Assembly: GCF_027532185.1 (NCBI RefSeq)
Contig: NZ_JAPZSV010000003.1
Span: forward strand, 124,001 to 188,000
Direction: 5' to 3'
DNA length: 64,000 bases
Source: Hylemonella sp.
GTDB taxonomy: Bacteria > Pseudomonadota > Gammaproteobacteria > Burkholderiales > Burkholderiaceae_C
Made by a program: the position numbers and the translations under genes. Below are positions 34,935 to 42,695 of this stretch, piece by piece; the stretch's first letter is position 1, and every line of letters begins with the position of its first letter. A model generated the notes under the pieces. It saw nothing but the letters and a program-made list of their open reading frames with translations, made no database searches and was not told the origin of the DNA.

Positions 34935-36980
34935 TCAGAAACTGATCTGCAGCCCGGCCCGCAAGCTGCGCCCGGGCAAGGGCGCACGCCCCGGCACCGA
35001 CTGGGTCAGGATGGAACTGGCCGAGTAGGCCAGGGTGTTGCCGATGTTCTCCAGTCGCGCATACCAGAGCAGTGTGCTGCGCTCCACCTTCGTACGGTAG
35101 CTGGCACCCGCATGCCACAAGGTATAGCCCGCCGTGGCCCGTTGTCCCTCGGGCACACGGTCCTGCGCGGCCAGGCGATCTGCACCGATGCGTGCGCTCC
35201 ACTTCCCTTCACTCACCACGAAAGTGGCCCCCAGGCGCATGGGTGCAATGCGCGGCAGCGGCTGCCCCGTGCTCAGGTTGTCGGCGCGCACCACATCGCC
35301 CCGCAGGTTCAGATCCAGACGCCGCGGCCCGGACATCAGGCGCAGATCCGAGCCGGCCTCCAGGCCGCGAAAGCGGGCCTGCATCTGGTCGTAGCGGTAA
35401 GTAGCCGGGTTGGTCGATGCATCGCTGAGCATCAGGCCGATGTAGTTGTCGAACTCGTGCAGAAAGGCCTGCAGCTGCACCCGGTCGGCGCCCTGCTTCC
35501 AGGCCAGCCCCAGGTCCAGATTGCGCGAGCGCTCCAGGCCGAGGTCTGGGTTGCCCACGTCGGTGGTGTTGGTCGCCACGTGGTAGCCGTTGACGAACAT
35601 CTCGTAGTCGCGCGGCGCGCGTTGCGTGGATGAGAAGTTGCCCGTCAGTTGCCAGGCTGGCGCGAGCTGCCATAGCGAACCCAGGGCAAAGCTGCGCGGC
35701 TGGAAACTGCGCTGGCCGACAAAGAAGCCCGAGGCCGTTGGATGCCCCTGGGACGCCACCTGCACCGACTCGGCGCGCACCCCCACGCTCAACCGTCCCC
35801 AGGTGCGCGGCAGATCCTCCTGCACGAACACGGCCGACTGGCGCGTACGACTGAAGGGCGCGAGCACGGTGTCGCCATCGGCCGAGTAGCGCGAACTCTC
35901 GGCCTGCAGGCCCAGTACGCCCTCGAAGGGTCCGAGCGGCGCATGACGCGTCTGCAGGCGCAGGTCGCTGCCGTCGCGGCGAAACAGGGTCAGCGGCGCG
36001 CCGGCGTCGAGCTCGGTGTGGCGATACTCCGTGCGGCTGGCCTGAACCTTCAGCGACTGCAACGGGCCTTGCAGGCGGCGGCGCTCGCCTTCCAGGGCCA
36101 CGCGCACGGTCTGCATGTCGATCATCACGTTCTCCTCTGCCACCGTGCCGTACTCGCTGCCATAGCTGGTGACAGACAAGCCGAAGTAGCCTTCGTCACC
36201 GAAAACCGAGGCCCCCAGCGCCCCACCCCAGGACCGGGCGGCCGAGTTACACAGGCGCTGAGCCTGGATGGTGGCGCCACCACGTGAGCAGCTCAACGTG
36301 ATCGGTACCGACATGTCCTGCGCGTTGCGCGACATCACGTCGGCGTGCACGGTGTAACGCGCATTGCCGGCTTCCAGCACCAGGGCGCCGGCGCGCTCGC
36401 GGTTGCCCGTGGCCAGGCTTGCATCGGCGCGGCCGCTGACGCCGCCGGCCGCGTCGAACTGCGGCTCGCGCGGGATGCGGTTGTCGATGACGTTGACCAC
36501 ACCGCCCACGGCGTTGCCGCCGTACTGCAGGGCCGCCGGCCCGCGCACCACCTCCACGCGCTCCATCACCAGAGGGTCCATGGGCACGGCATGGTCATAG
36601 CTCTGCCCCGAGAGATCGGTCGTCGGCGCGCCATTGCTCAGCAGTCGGATACGCTCGCCGTCGAGCCCGCGGATCACGGGGCGACTGGCATTGGGACCGA
36701 AATAGGTGCTGCTGACCCCGGGCAGGCCATCGAGCGTCTGTCCCAGGGTGGACTGACCGCGCTGTGTCAGTTCCTCACCGGCCAGCACGCTGACAGGCGC
36801 GATCTGCTCCGCAGCCCCCAGCGGATTGGCAGTGACCGTGACAGGCGCCAGCGTAGCGTTGCCTTCTTCGGCCACCGCCTGGGCTCGGGCGTCCTGGGCC
36901 GCCCACCCTAGCAGAGAGATCCCAAGCAGGCCGCAGGCAGGCACCACACGCAACATTCGAGTTCGGACCGCGCGACTCAT
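34935..36980 (-). CDS. ZnuD-like TonB-dependent receptor
   Basis: This outer-membrane receptor of about 681 residues is similar to Neisseria ZnuD (zinc uptake, also linked to haem). Diagnostic segments are TYFGPNASRPVIRGLDGERIRLLSNG near residue 85, SGQSYDHAVPMDPLVMERVEVVRGPAALQYGGNAVGGVVNVIDNRIP near 124, and a barrel with QRAP then GYHVATNTTDVGNPDL. A signal peptide ends AQA. The ATG at 36980 was chosen because the in-frame TTG further upstream would overlap the Fur-like operator. No ribosome site is visible. It is transcribed divergently from tonB. Ligand is uncertain: Zn, haem or another metal complex. Confidence 0.88.
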   Translation of the reverse strand: MSRAVRTRMLRVVPACGLLGISLLGWAAQDARAQAVAEEGNATLAPVTVTANPLGAAEQIAPVSVLAGEELTQRGQSTLGQTLDGLPGVSSTYFGPNASRPVIRGLDGERIRLLSNGAPTTDLSGQSYDHAVPMDPLVMERVEVVRGPAALQYGGNAVGGVVNVIDNRIPREPQFDAAGGVSGRADASLATGNRERAGALVLEAGNARYTVHADVMSRNAQDMSVPITLSCSRGGATIQAQRLCNSAARSWGGALGASVFGDEGYFGLSVTSYGSEYGTVAEENVMIDMQTVRVALEGERRRLQGPLQSLKVQASRTEYRHTELDAGAPLTLFRRDGSDLRLQTRHAPLGPFEGVLGLQAESSRYSADGDTVLAPFSRTRQSAVFVQEDLPRTWGRLSVGVRAESVQVASQGHPTASGFFVGQRSFQPRSFALGSLWQLAPAWQLTGNFSSTQRAPRDYEMFVNGYHVATNTTDVGNPDLGLERSRNLDLGLAWKQGADRVQLQAFLHEFDNYIGLMLSDASTNPATYRYDQMQARFRGLEAGSDLRLMSGPRRLDLNLRGDVVRADNLSTGQPLPRIAPMRLGATFVVSEGKWSARIGADRLAAQDRVPEGQRATAGYTLWHAGASYRTKVERSTLLWYARLENIGNTLAYSASSILTQSVPGRAPLPGRSLRAGLQISF

Positions 36981-36982
36981 CG

Positions 36983-37003
36983 TAATGAGAATTAATAGCA
37001 ATT
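36983..37003 (-). promoter_or_regulatory. Fur-like box at the ZnuD-like receptor start
   Basis: TAATGAGAATTAATAGCAATT fits tandem Fur hexamers better than a Zur palindrome. It abuts the chosen start codon and overlaps a possible minus-strand -10 (TATTAA, 36992-36997). This implies either a very short leader or a start slightly further downstream (an ATG at 36956 is available). Confidence 0.55.
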
Positions 37004-37116
37004 AAATCCAGGATTCTGACATGCATCACAGCCCAGCCCGGAGAATGAGAAGAATCAAGGCCCAAGACATGGAGATGTCTCGCCCTGAGCATGAATTTTG
37101 AGAAATCTCAACAAAC

Positions 37117-37138
37117 AAGAATAGTTCTCATTTATAAT
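37117..37138 (+). promoter_or_regulatory. Fur-like box and -10 element of the tonB operon
   Basis: AAGAATAGTTCTCATTTA (37117-37134) resembles a Fur box and overlaps a perfect TATAAT at 37133-37138. Its reverse complement TAAATGAGAACTATTCTT makes the NATNAT pattern clear. Repression by iron-loaded Fur would cover the promoter. The predicted transcription start is near 37145, almost at the first codon of the next ORF. Confidence 0.65.
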
Positions 37139-37147
37139 GCTCCCATC

Positions 37148-37219
37148 ATGTCGATCCTGATCCTGCTGGGTAGTCTGGTGTTGGTCGCTCTGGCCAGTTG
37201 CTGGATCTTCCGCAAATAG
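37148..37219 (+). CDS. 23-residue membrane micro-protein at head of tonB operon (candidate)
   Basis: An ATG at 37148 opens a 23-codon frame encoding a single hydrophobic helix (MSILILLGSLVLVALASCWI, then FRK) with positive residues at the C-terminus, then TAG. The TATAAT ends only nine bases before the ATG, so the message would be nearly leaderless and no Shine-Dalgarno is present. It is 27 bases upstream of tonB. It could be a real small membrane protein or a leader peptide affecting tonB expression. I recognise no family. Confidence 0.45.
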   Translation: MSILILLGSLVLVALASCWIFRK

Positions 37220-37246
37220 GACAGGGAAGCGACCTCCTCCGAGAAT

Positions 37247-37924
37247 ATGAGTCTGTCCCTCACTGCACCGCCCGCGCCTCACATGAACCGTCGCCTGCTG
37301 ATTGCCACCAGCGTGGTCCTGCTGCACGTCTTCGTGCTCTGGGCTCTCCAGACCGGCCTGATGCGCCGCGCGGTGGAGATCATCGTGCCCGGCGAAATCC
37401 TCAGCGAGTTCATCAGCCCGCCAGCGCCGCCCGCGCCCCAGCCGCAGGCCCCCGCACCGCAGCCGGTCAAGCAGGAGGTGAAGCCGGTGGTGAAACCCAC
37501 CCCGACCCCACCGCTGCCCGCCCCCACTCCTGAGCCTGCGCCTATGGTGGCACCCGCTGCCCCGGTGCCGGCCCAGCCTGCCATTGAAGCCAGCACGGTG
37601 GCCGCCGCGCCCGCCGCACCGCAGGCACCGGCCCCGGCACGCATCGAACTGCCCTCCAGCGATGCGGCCTATCTGAACAACCCCAAACCCTCCTACCCGG
37701 CGCTGAGCCGCCGCCTGGGCGAACAGGGCAAGGTGGTGGTGCGCGTGCTCATCGGCGTGGACGGCACGGCCCAGCAGGCCGAGATCCGCACGTCCAGTGG
37801 CTACGAACGCCTGGACCAGGCCGCGTTGGCCACCGTGCGCAGCTGGCGCTACGTGCCCGGCAAGCGCAACGGCACGGTTGAGGCCATGTGGTTCAACGTG
37901 CCGATCAACTTCGTGCTCGAATAA
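37247..37924 (+). CDS. tonB: TonB energy-transducing protein
   Basis: TonB couples the inner-membrane proton gradient to outer-membrane receptors. The 225-residue protein has an N-terminal anchor (about residues 16-33), a long Pro/Ala-rich periplasmic spacer (about 60-140, with PAPPAP and PTPTPP repeats) and a C-terminal TonB domain (YPALSRRLGEQGKVVVRVLIGVDG near 146, YERLDQAALATVRSWRYVPGKRNG near 186). An internal ATG at 37283 (MNRRLLIA) is an alternative start and gives a more usual N-terminus. exbB follows 20 bases downstream. Confidence 0.95.
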   Translation: MSLSLTAPPAPHMNRRLLIATSVVLLHVFVLWALQTGLMRRAVEIIVPGEILSEFISPPAPPAPQPQAPAPQPVKQEVKPVVKPTPTPPLPAPTPEPAPMVAPAAPVPAQPAIEASTVAAAPAAPQAPAPARIELPSSDAAYLNNPKPSYPALSRRLGEQGKVVVRVLIGVDGTAQQAEIRTSSGYERLDQAALATVRSWRYVPGKRNGTVEAMWFNVPINFVLE

Positions 37925-37944
37925 TTTTTCCTTTGGAGTCTGCT

Positions 37945-38658
37945 ATGGAATCGCATTTCGGTCTGTACAACGTCTGGGCTCAGGGTGACTGGGTTACACG
38001 CGGGGTCGCCCTCCTCCTGCTGGGCATGTCCCTGGCCACCTGGATGGTGATCCTGTTCAAGGCCATGGACCTCGTGCGTTACAAGAAGCTGGCGCGCCAG
38101 GCCGAGGGCTTCTGGCATAGCGCCGATCTGGCCGAGGGCCTGAACCGCCTGGGCCCGCCCGAGGACAACCCCTTCCGCGCCCTGGCTGAGGAAGGCCGCG
38201 AGGCCGTGGCACACCACCGCAACACCAAGTCGCATCTGCATGACAGCCTGGACGTGAGCGACTGGGTGACACGCTGCCTGCGCAACAGCATCGACCACGC
38301 CACCGCCCGCCTGCAGTCGGGCCTGGCCGTGCTGGCCTCGGTGGGCTCCACCGCCCCCTTCGTCGGCCTGTTCGGTACGGTCTGGGGCATCTACCACGCG
38401 CTGCTGAGCATCGGCATGGCCGGCCAGGCCACCATCGACCGTGTGGCTGGCCCCATCGGTGAGGCGCTGATCATGACGGCCCTGGGCCTAGCCGTGGCCA
38501 TCCCCGCGGTGCTGGGCTACAACGCCCTGGTGCGCGGCAACAAGGCCGTGCTGGGCACGCTCAACAGCTTTGCGCACGACCTGCACGCCTACTTCGTCAC
38601 CGGTGCCCGCGTGGGCGGCGGCGCAGACGCCAAGATCGTGCCCATGAAGAAGGCCTGA
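37945..38658 (+). CDS. exbB: Biopolymer transport protein ExbB
   Basis: ExbB is the inner-membrane proton-channel scaffold of the TonB complex. The 237-residue protein has three predicted helices: about 22-42, then the conserved pair at about 127-150 (GSTAPFVGLFGTVWGIYHAL) and 170-192 (IGEALIMTALGLAVAIPAVLGYNAL). GGAG six bases before the ATG fixes the start. A longer open frame begins inside tonB and was discarded. It lies between tonB and exbD. Confidence 0.97.
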   Translation: MESHFGLYNVWAQGDWVTRGVALLLLGMSLATWMVILFKAMDLVRYKKLARQAEGFWHSADLAEGLNRLGPPEDNPFRALAEEGREAVAHHRNTKSHLHDSLDVSDWVTRCLRNSIDHATARLQSGLAVLASVGSTAPFVGLFGTVWGIYHALLSIGMAGQATIDRVAGPIGEALIMTALGLAVAIPAVLGYNALVRGNKAVLGTLNSFAHDLHAYFVTGARVGGGADAKIVPMKKA

Positions 38659-38662
38659 TGCC

Positions 38663-39073
38663 ATGGCTTTCGGAACCCAGGACGACACCGACGAGGTGAT
38701 GAACGAGATCAACATGACGCCGCTGGTCGACGTCATGCTGGTGCTGCTCATCATCTTCATCATCACCGTGCCGGTGATGAAGCACTCCGTCAACGTGGAT
38801 CTGCCGCAGGCCAGCAGCCAGCGCGAAGAGGTCAAGCCCGAGACGCTCAACCTCTCGGTGGACGCCAGCGGCAACTACTTCATCAACGAGTCGCGCGTCA
38901 GCGATACCGATCTGCCCCGCCTGCTGCAGGCCGAGGCCGCGCGCCAGCCCCAGCCCGACTTGCACATCCGTGGCGACAAGGCGGTGCGTTACGAGCGCGT
39001 CGCCCAGGCCATGGCCATGGCCCAGCAGGCGGGCCTGCGCAAGATCGGCTTCATCACCGAACCCGCACGCTGA
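38663..39073 (+). CDS. exbD: Biopolymer transport protein ExbD
   Basis: ExbD is the periplasmic-domain partner of ExbB. The 136-residue protein has one N-terminal helix (about 21-38, LVDVMLVLLIIFIITVPV) with the essential Asp23, preceded by EINMTP. A periplasmic domain ends in AMAMAQQAGLRKIGFITEP. It starts four bases after exbB and is followed by hemP, all apparently one Fur-controlled operon. Confidence 0.97.
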   Translation: MAFGTQDDTDEVMNEINMTPLVDVMLVLLIIFIITVPVMKHSVNVDLPQASSQREEVKPETLNLSVDASGNYFINESRVSDTDLPRLLQAEAARQPQPDLHIRGDKAVRYERVAQAMAMAQQAGLRKIGFITEPAR

Positions 39074-39087
39074 GGGCGGCCCAGGCC

Positions 39088-39297
39088 ATGGACTCCAGCC
39101 GTGATCACCGCCCGGCACAAGAGGCGCAGCGCCCGGCCCCGCCAGCCGGCGGGTCGGCCACACTGCGCCTGCCCGGCGGCCCCTCGCTGGACAGCCAGAC
39201 GCTGCTGCAGGGCGGCCGGGCCGTGAGCATCCGCCACAATGGTGAGGTCTACCGCCTGCAAGCCACGCGCCAAGGCAAGTTGATCCTGACCAAGTAA
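39088..39297 (+). CDS. hemP: Hemin uptake protein HemP
   Basis: HemP is a small protein of 69 residues. The conserved C-terminal half reads QTLLQGGRAVSIRHNG then EVYRLQATRQGKLILTK. The N-terminal half is variable and proline-rich. HemP-family proteins are iron-regulated and required for haem use in several proteobacteria, and in Burkholderia-type bacteria act as positive regulators of haem receptor genes. It lies 14 bases after exbD and ends directly before a terminator. Confidence 0.93.
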   Translation: MDSSRDHRPAQEAQRPAPPAGGSATLRLPGGPSLDSQTLLQGGRAVSIRHNGEVYRLQATRQGKLILTK

Positions 39298-39329
39298 AAG
39301 AAAAGGGCCCCGCGGGGCCCTTTTCTTTT
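39296..39329. terminator. Bidirectional terminator, perfect 34-base palindrome
   Basis: AAAAGAAAAGGGCCCCG (39296-39312) and its exact reverse complement (39313-39329) meet without a loop. GC-rich core and A/T-rich ends give T-runs in both directions. It lies between hemP and the convergent HbpS-like gene and overlaps the end of hemP by two bases. Confidence 0.88.
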
Positions 39330-39342
39330 GGCAGGATGGCTC

Positions 39343-39750
39343 TCAGAGACCGATGGCCGCGATGCCGGCGCGCGCGATCTGGGCGTCTTCCACCGATTTC
39401 ACACCACTCACGCCCACGGCGCCCAGGCACTGGCCGTCCTTCATGATCGGCACGCCGCCTTCGAGCAGGCCGTCCAGGCCCGGGGCGCTGAGGAAGGAGA
39501 CGCGGCCGCCGTTGATCATCTCTTCATAGATGCGGCTTTCGCGCCGGCCCAGGGCGGCCGTGTGGGCCTTGGCCGGGGCGATCTGGGCCGAGATGGGCGC
39601 GGCGCCGTCCAGGCGCTGCAGCCACAGCAGATGGCCGCCATCATCGACGATGGAGATGCTCACAGCCCAATTGTTCTTCAGGGCCTCGGCCTCGGCGGCA
39701 GCGGCGATGGTCTTGATGTCGGCAAGCTGGAGACAGGGTTTGGTTTGCAT
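39343..39750 (-). CDS. HbpS/GlcG-family protein (possible haem-binding)
   Basis: This 135-residue protein of the GlcG/HbpS (DUF336) family has SISIVDDGGHLLWLQRLDGA near residue 33, APAKAHTAALGRRESR near 60, and the C-terminal GGVPIMKDGQCLGAVGVSG then EDAQIARAGIAAI. Streptomyces HbpS binds and degrades haem, but many family members have no known role. No signal peptide follows the chosen ATG at 39750. An upstream in-frame extension looks non-conserved. Position next to hemP suggests a part in haem handling, which is inference. Confidence 0.88.
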   Translation of the reverse strand: MQTKPCLQLADIKTIAAAAEAEALKNNWAVSISIVDDGGHLLWLQRLDGAAPISAQIAPAKAHTAALGRRESRIYEEMINGGRVSFLSAPGLDGLLEGGVPIMKDGQCLGAVGVSGVKSVEDAQIARAGIAAIGL

Positions 39751-39934
39751 GGTGGGAAGTCCAGAGAAAAACACCCGCAAGCATAGCCCCAGAACGGTGC
39801 CCTGCAGCAGGGCAGCGTCGCAAAACTGCCATGACAAATACGCAGGAACCGTGGTGGATTGCGGGCTGGCGCTTGAATCCGCCTAGAATGGCCGCAACTA
39901 GGTACGGTCCGTGCCTACAGACAAGGAGAGACAG

Positions 39935-40627
39935 ATGAACGATCAAGTCCAAACCTACGGCCAGACCGGCTACGGCCTGTCGGCCACCGAGCGCAACAAG
40001 GTTCTGCGCAATACCTACTGGCTGCTGGCCCTGAGCCTGCTGCCCACCGTGCTGGGCGCCTGGATCGGCGTGGCCACGGGCATCACCGCCTCGCTGACGG
40101 GCTTCGTCGGCCTGATCGTCTTCCTCGGCGGCGCCTTCGGCTTCATCTACGCCATCGAGAAGACCAAGAACTCGGCCGCCGGCGTGCCGGTGCTTCTGGG
40201 CTTCACCTTCTTCATGGGTCTGATGCTCTCGCGCCTGATCGCCATGGTGCTGGGCTTCAAGAACGGCGCCGATCTGGTGATGACCGCCTTCGCGGGCACG
40301 GCGGGCGTGTTCTTCGTCATGGCCAGCCTGGCGACGGTGATCAAGCGTGACCTGTCGGGCATGGGTAAGTGGCTGATGGTGGGCGCCATCGTGCTGCTGG
40401 TCGGCTCGGTGATCAACGTCTTCGTCGGTTCGAGCACCGGCATGATCGTGATCTCCATGCTGGCCATCGGCATCTTCAGCGCCTTCATGCTCTACGACAT
40501 CAAGCGCATCATCGACGGCGGCGAGACCAACTACATCAGCGCCACCCTGGCCCTGTACCTGGACATCGTCAATGTCTTCCAGAGCCTGCTGGCCCTGCTG
40601 GGCATCTTCGGCGGCGAGCGCGAATAA
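39935..40627 (+). CDS. Bax inhibitor-1/YccA family membrane protein
   Basis: This inner-membrane protein has seven predicted helices, 230 residues and the BI-1 family pattern (NKVLRNTYWLLALSLLPTVLGA near residue 23, then SAFMLYDIKRIIDGGETNYISATLALYLDIVNVFQSLLALLG near 182). The E. coli relative YccA modulates FtsH and other members leak Ca2+, but the role here is unknown. AAGGAG upstream fixes the ATG at 39935. It is a single-gene unit with its own terminator. Confidence 0.95.
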   Translation: MNDQVQTYGQTGYGLSATERNKVLRNTYWLLALSLLPTVLGAWIGVATGITASLTGFVGLIVFLGGAFGFIYAIEKTKNSAAGVPVLLGFTFFMGLMLSRLIAMVLGFKNGADLVMTAFAGTAGVFFVMASLATVIKRDLSGMGKWLMVGAIVLLVGSVINVFVGSSTGMIVISMLAIGIFSAFMLYDIKRIIDGGETNYISATLALYLDIVNVFQSLLALLGIFGGERE

Positions 40628-40646
40628 GCTTCCGCACCTCTGACAG

Positions 40647-40676
40647 AAAGGCCCCTTTCCGGGGCCTTTTTCTTTT
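40647..40676 (+). terminator. Intrinsic terminator after the BI-1 gene
   Basis: AAAGGCCCC (40647-40655) pairs with GGGGCCTTT (40661-40669), followed by TTTCTTTT. The stem is nine perfect pairs with a five-base loop. Confidence 0.92.
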
Positions 40677-40747
40677 GGGGCCTGCACGCCGGCTTAAGCT
40701 ATAGCCCCGACTGCCGATAACCTCAGTAAGCCATGTCTGTCCGTACC

Positions 40748-41089
40748 ATGAACCCCCGCCTGCTCATCGCCTGCTCCGCCCTGTTGCTGGCCGGCTGCGA
40801 CATCCCTGGGATGGGCCCGGATCCGCGCATCGCCATGCGCGAGGCCGAGGGCAAGGCCATCGGCGGCGCCTGCCGCTACGCCGTGCGCGGCATCGAAGAG
40901 TGCTACGAGCTCAATCCCAAGGCCCTCAAGACCGCGATCTTCGAAGGCTGGCGCGAGATGGATCAGTACATGCGCGAGAACAAGATGGAGGGTCAGCCCA
41001 CACCCTCGCCGCAAGGGCAGGAGGCCGCTGCGGAAAAGAAGCCAGCCCCCGCCCCTAAACCCGCCGCGGCCGGCCAGAAATCGTCCTGA
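40748..41089 (+). CDS. Small putative lipoprotein
   Basis: The 113-residue product has a lipoprotein signal: MNPRLLIACSALLLAGC with lipobox LAGC at residues 14-17. The mature part contains a conserved-looking helical segment (AEGKAIGGACRYAVRGIEECYEL and FEGWREMDQYMRENKMEG) with two more cysteines, then a Lys/Pro/Ala-rich tail. I know similar uncharacterised proteins in Comamonadaceae but no function. The ATG at 40733 would add five residues. Neither start has a strong ribosome site. Confidence 0.7.
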   Translation: MNPRLLIACSALLLAGCDIPGMGPDPRIAMREAEGKAIGGACRYAVRGIEECYELNPKALKTAIFEGWREMDQYMRENKMEGQPTPSPQGQEAAAEKKPAPAPKPAAAGQKSS

Positions 41090-41212
41090 TACTGCAGACC
41101 GATCCGGCGCGCCCGGCGACGCCTGAGCGACGGCTGCCCCTGCGACGCCATCGCGCCCTGCGCTCAAGCTGCCAGGTCGAAAACAGCCTTGCCTTGGTTC
41201 CGGCTCACATGG

Positions 41213-42670
41213 CTAGGCCGTCTGACCCTGTCCCGAAGCATCGAGATCAAAAACGGCGATGCTTTCCACGTGCGCGGTGTGCGGGAACATGTTCACCACC
41301 CCTGCCGCCGTGCAGCGGTAACCCGCCTGGTGCACCAGCAGGCCGGCATCACGCGCCAGCGTGGCGGGGTTGCAGCTCACGTAGACGATGCGTTGTGGCG
41401 GCGTCCAAGCGGCGCCACCCGGTGTGGCCGGGTGCTCGGCCGGATGGACCTTCTGCTGGTGCAGGTCCGCCAGTGTCTTGGCCAGGGCAAAAGCGCCTTC
41501 ACGCGGCGGATCGACCAGCCACTTATCGGCCACCCCGTCCTGGATCAGCAGCTCCGGCGTCATCTCGAAGAGGTTGCGCGCCACGAAATCCGTGGACGCC
41601 AGGGCCTGCCCCGGGGGGCGCACCGCCTGGTTGTGCTTCAGGTTCTCGCGTGAACGCGCCACCAGCGCTTCACTGCCCTCGATGCCCAGCACCTCGCGCG
41701 CCTGCGTGGCCAGGGGCAATGTGAAGTTGCCCAGGCCGCAGAACCAGTCGATGACGCGCTCGTGTTGCTGCACCTCGAGCAGACGCAGCGCACGGGTGAC
41801 CAGCACGCGGTTGATGTGCGGATTGACCTGGGTGAAGTCGGTCGGCTTGAACGGCATGGTGATGCCGAACTCGGGCAGGCCATAGGCCAGCTGCGGGGCG
41901 CCCTGCGGGTCCAGCAGGTGCACGGTGTCCGGGCCCTTGGGCTGCAACCACCATTGCACACCGGGATGCGCCTGTGCAAAGGCGCGCAGCCGGTCCTGAT
42001 CACCGGCGCTCAAAGGCTCCAGATGGCGCAGCACCAGGGCCGTGACCTCGTCCCCGCAGGCCAGCTCGATCTGCGGGCAGGTCTCGATGGCATCCATGGA
42101 CGCGATCAGTGCACGCAGCGGCATGAGCATGGCGTCCACGTGCGGAGGCAGCACCGGACAGCTCTGCATGTCCGCCACATATCGGCTCTTGCGCTCGTGG
42201 AAGCCCACCAGCACCGTGCCCTTCTTGTGCACATGACGCACCGACAGGCGCGCGCGGTAGCGGTAGCCCCAGGCTGGGCCTTCGATGGGACGCAGCACGG
42301 TCTCGGCCCTGACCTTGCCCAGATGCCAGAGGTTGTCCTCCAGCACACGCTGCTTCACAGCCACCTGAGCCACCGGATGCAGGTGCTGCATCTTGCAGCC
42401 ACCGCAGGCGCCAGCGTGCAGGCCGAAATGGGGGCAGCCTGGGCGCACACGCTGCGAGGACTCGCGATGGATGGCCGTGACCACGCCGGCCTCCCAGTTG
42501 TTCTTCTTGCGGTGCACGCTGGCGCTGACCACCTCGAAGGGCAGCGCCCCTTCGACAAAGACCACCTTGCCATCGGGCCGGTGGGCGATGCCCTGGGCCT
42601 CGATGTCCAGGGATTCGATGCTCAGGGCATTCTCAGGATAGACGGGAGATGGAACGCGGGAATCTGACAT
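41213..42670 (-). CDS. rlmD: 23S rRNA (uracil-1939-C5)-methyltransferase RlmD
   Basis: RlmD methylates U1939 of 23S rRNA using SAM. The 485-residue protein has an N-terminal TRAM-like domain ([22 protein letters not shown]), the 4Fe-4S cysteines ([18 protein letters not shown] near residue 78, with the fourth Cys in SCPVLPP near 167) and a C-terminal methyltransferase domain ([16 protein letters not shown] near 307 and the catalytic Cys motif [16 protein letters not shown] near 430). It ends with a somewhat longer tail than E. coli RlmD (433 residues). A 123-base gap downstream shows nothing recognisable. Confidence 0.95.
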   Translation of the reverse strand: MSDSRVPSPVYPENALSIESLDIEAQGIAHRPDGKVVFVEGALPFEVVSASVHRKKNNWEAGVVTAIHRESSQRVRPGCPHFGLHAGACGGCKMQHLHPVAQVAVKQRVLEDNLWHLGKVRAETVLRPIEGPAWGYRYRARLSVRHVHKKGTVLVGFHERKSRYVADMQSCPVLPPHVDAMLMPLRALIASMDAIETCPQIELACGDEVTALVLRHLEPLSAGDQDRLRAFAQAHPGVQWWLQPKGPDTVHLLDPQGAPQLAYGLPEFGITMPFKPTDFTQVNPHINRVLVTRALRLLEVQQHERVIDWFCGLGNFTLPLATQAREVLGIEGSEALVARSRENLKHNQAVRPPGQALASTDFVARNLFEMTPELLIQDGVADKWLVDPPREGAFALAKTLADLHQQKVHPAEHPATPGGAAWTPPQRIVYVSCNPATLARDAGLLVHQAGYRCTAAGVVNMFPHTAHVESIAVFDLDASGQGQTA

Positions 42671-42695
42671 CCCCCGATTGTCTCAGAGGACCTGC

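Noticed and set aside
36983-37003. Zur box for the ZnuD-like receptor
   Set aside because: The sequence lacks the GTTATANNATAAC-type dyad and matches Fur hexamers better. It remains possible that a Zur site of unusual form is present.
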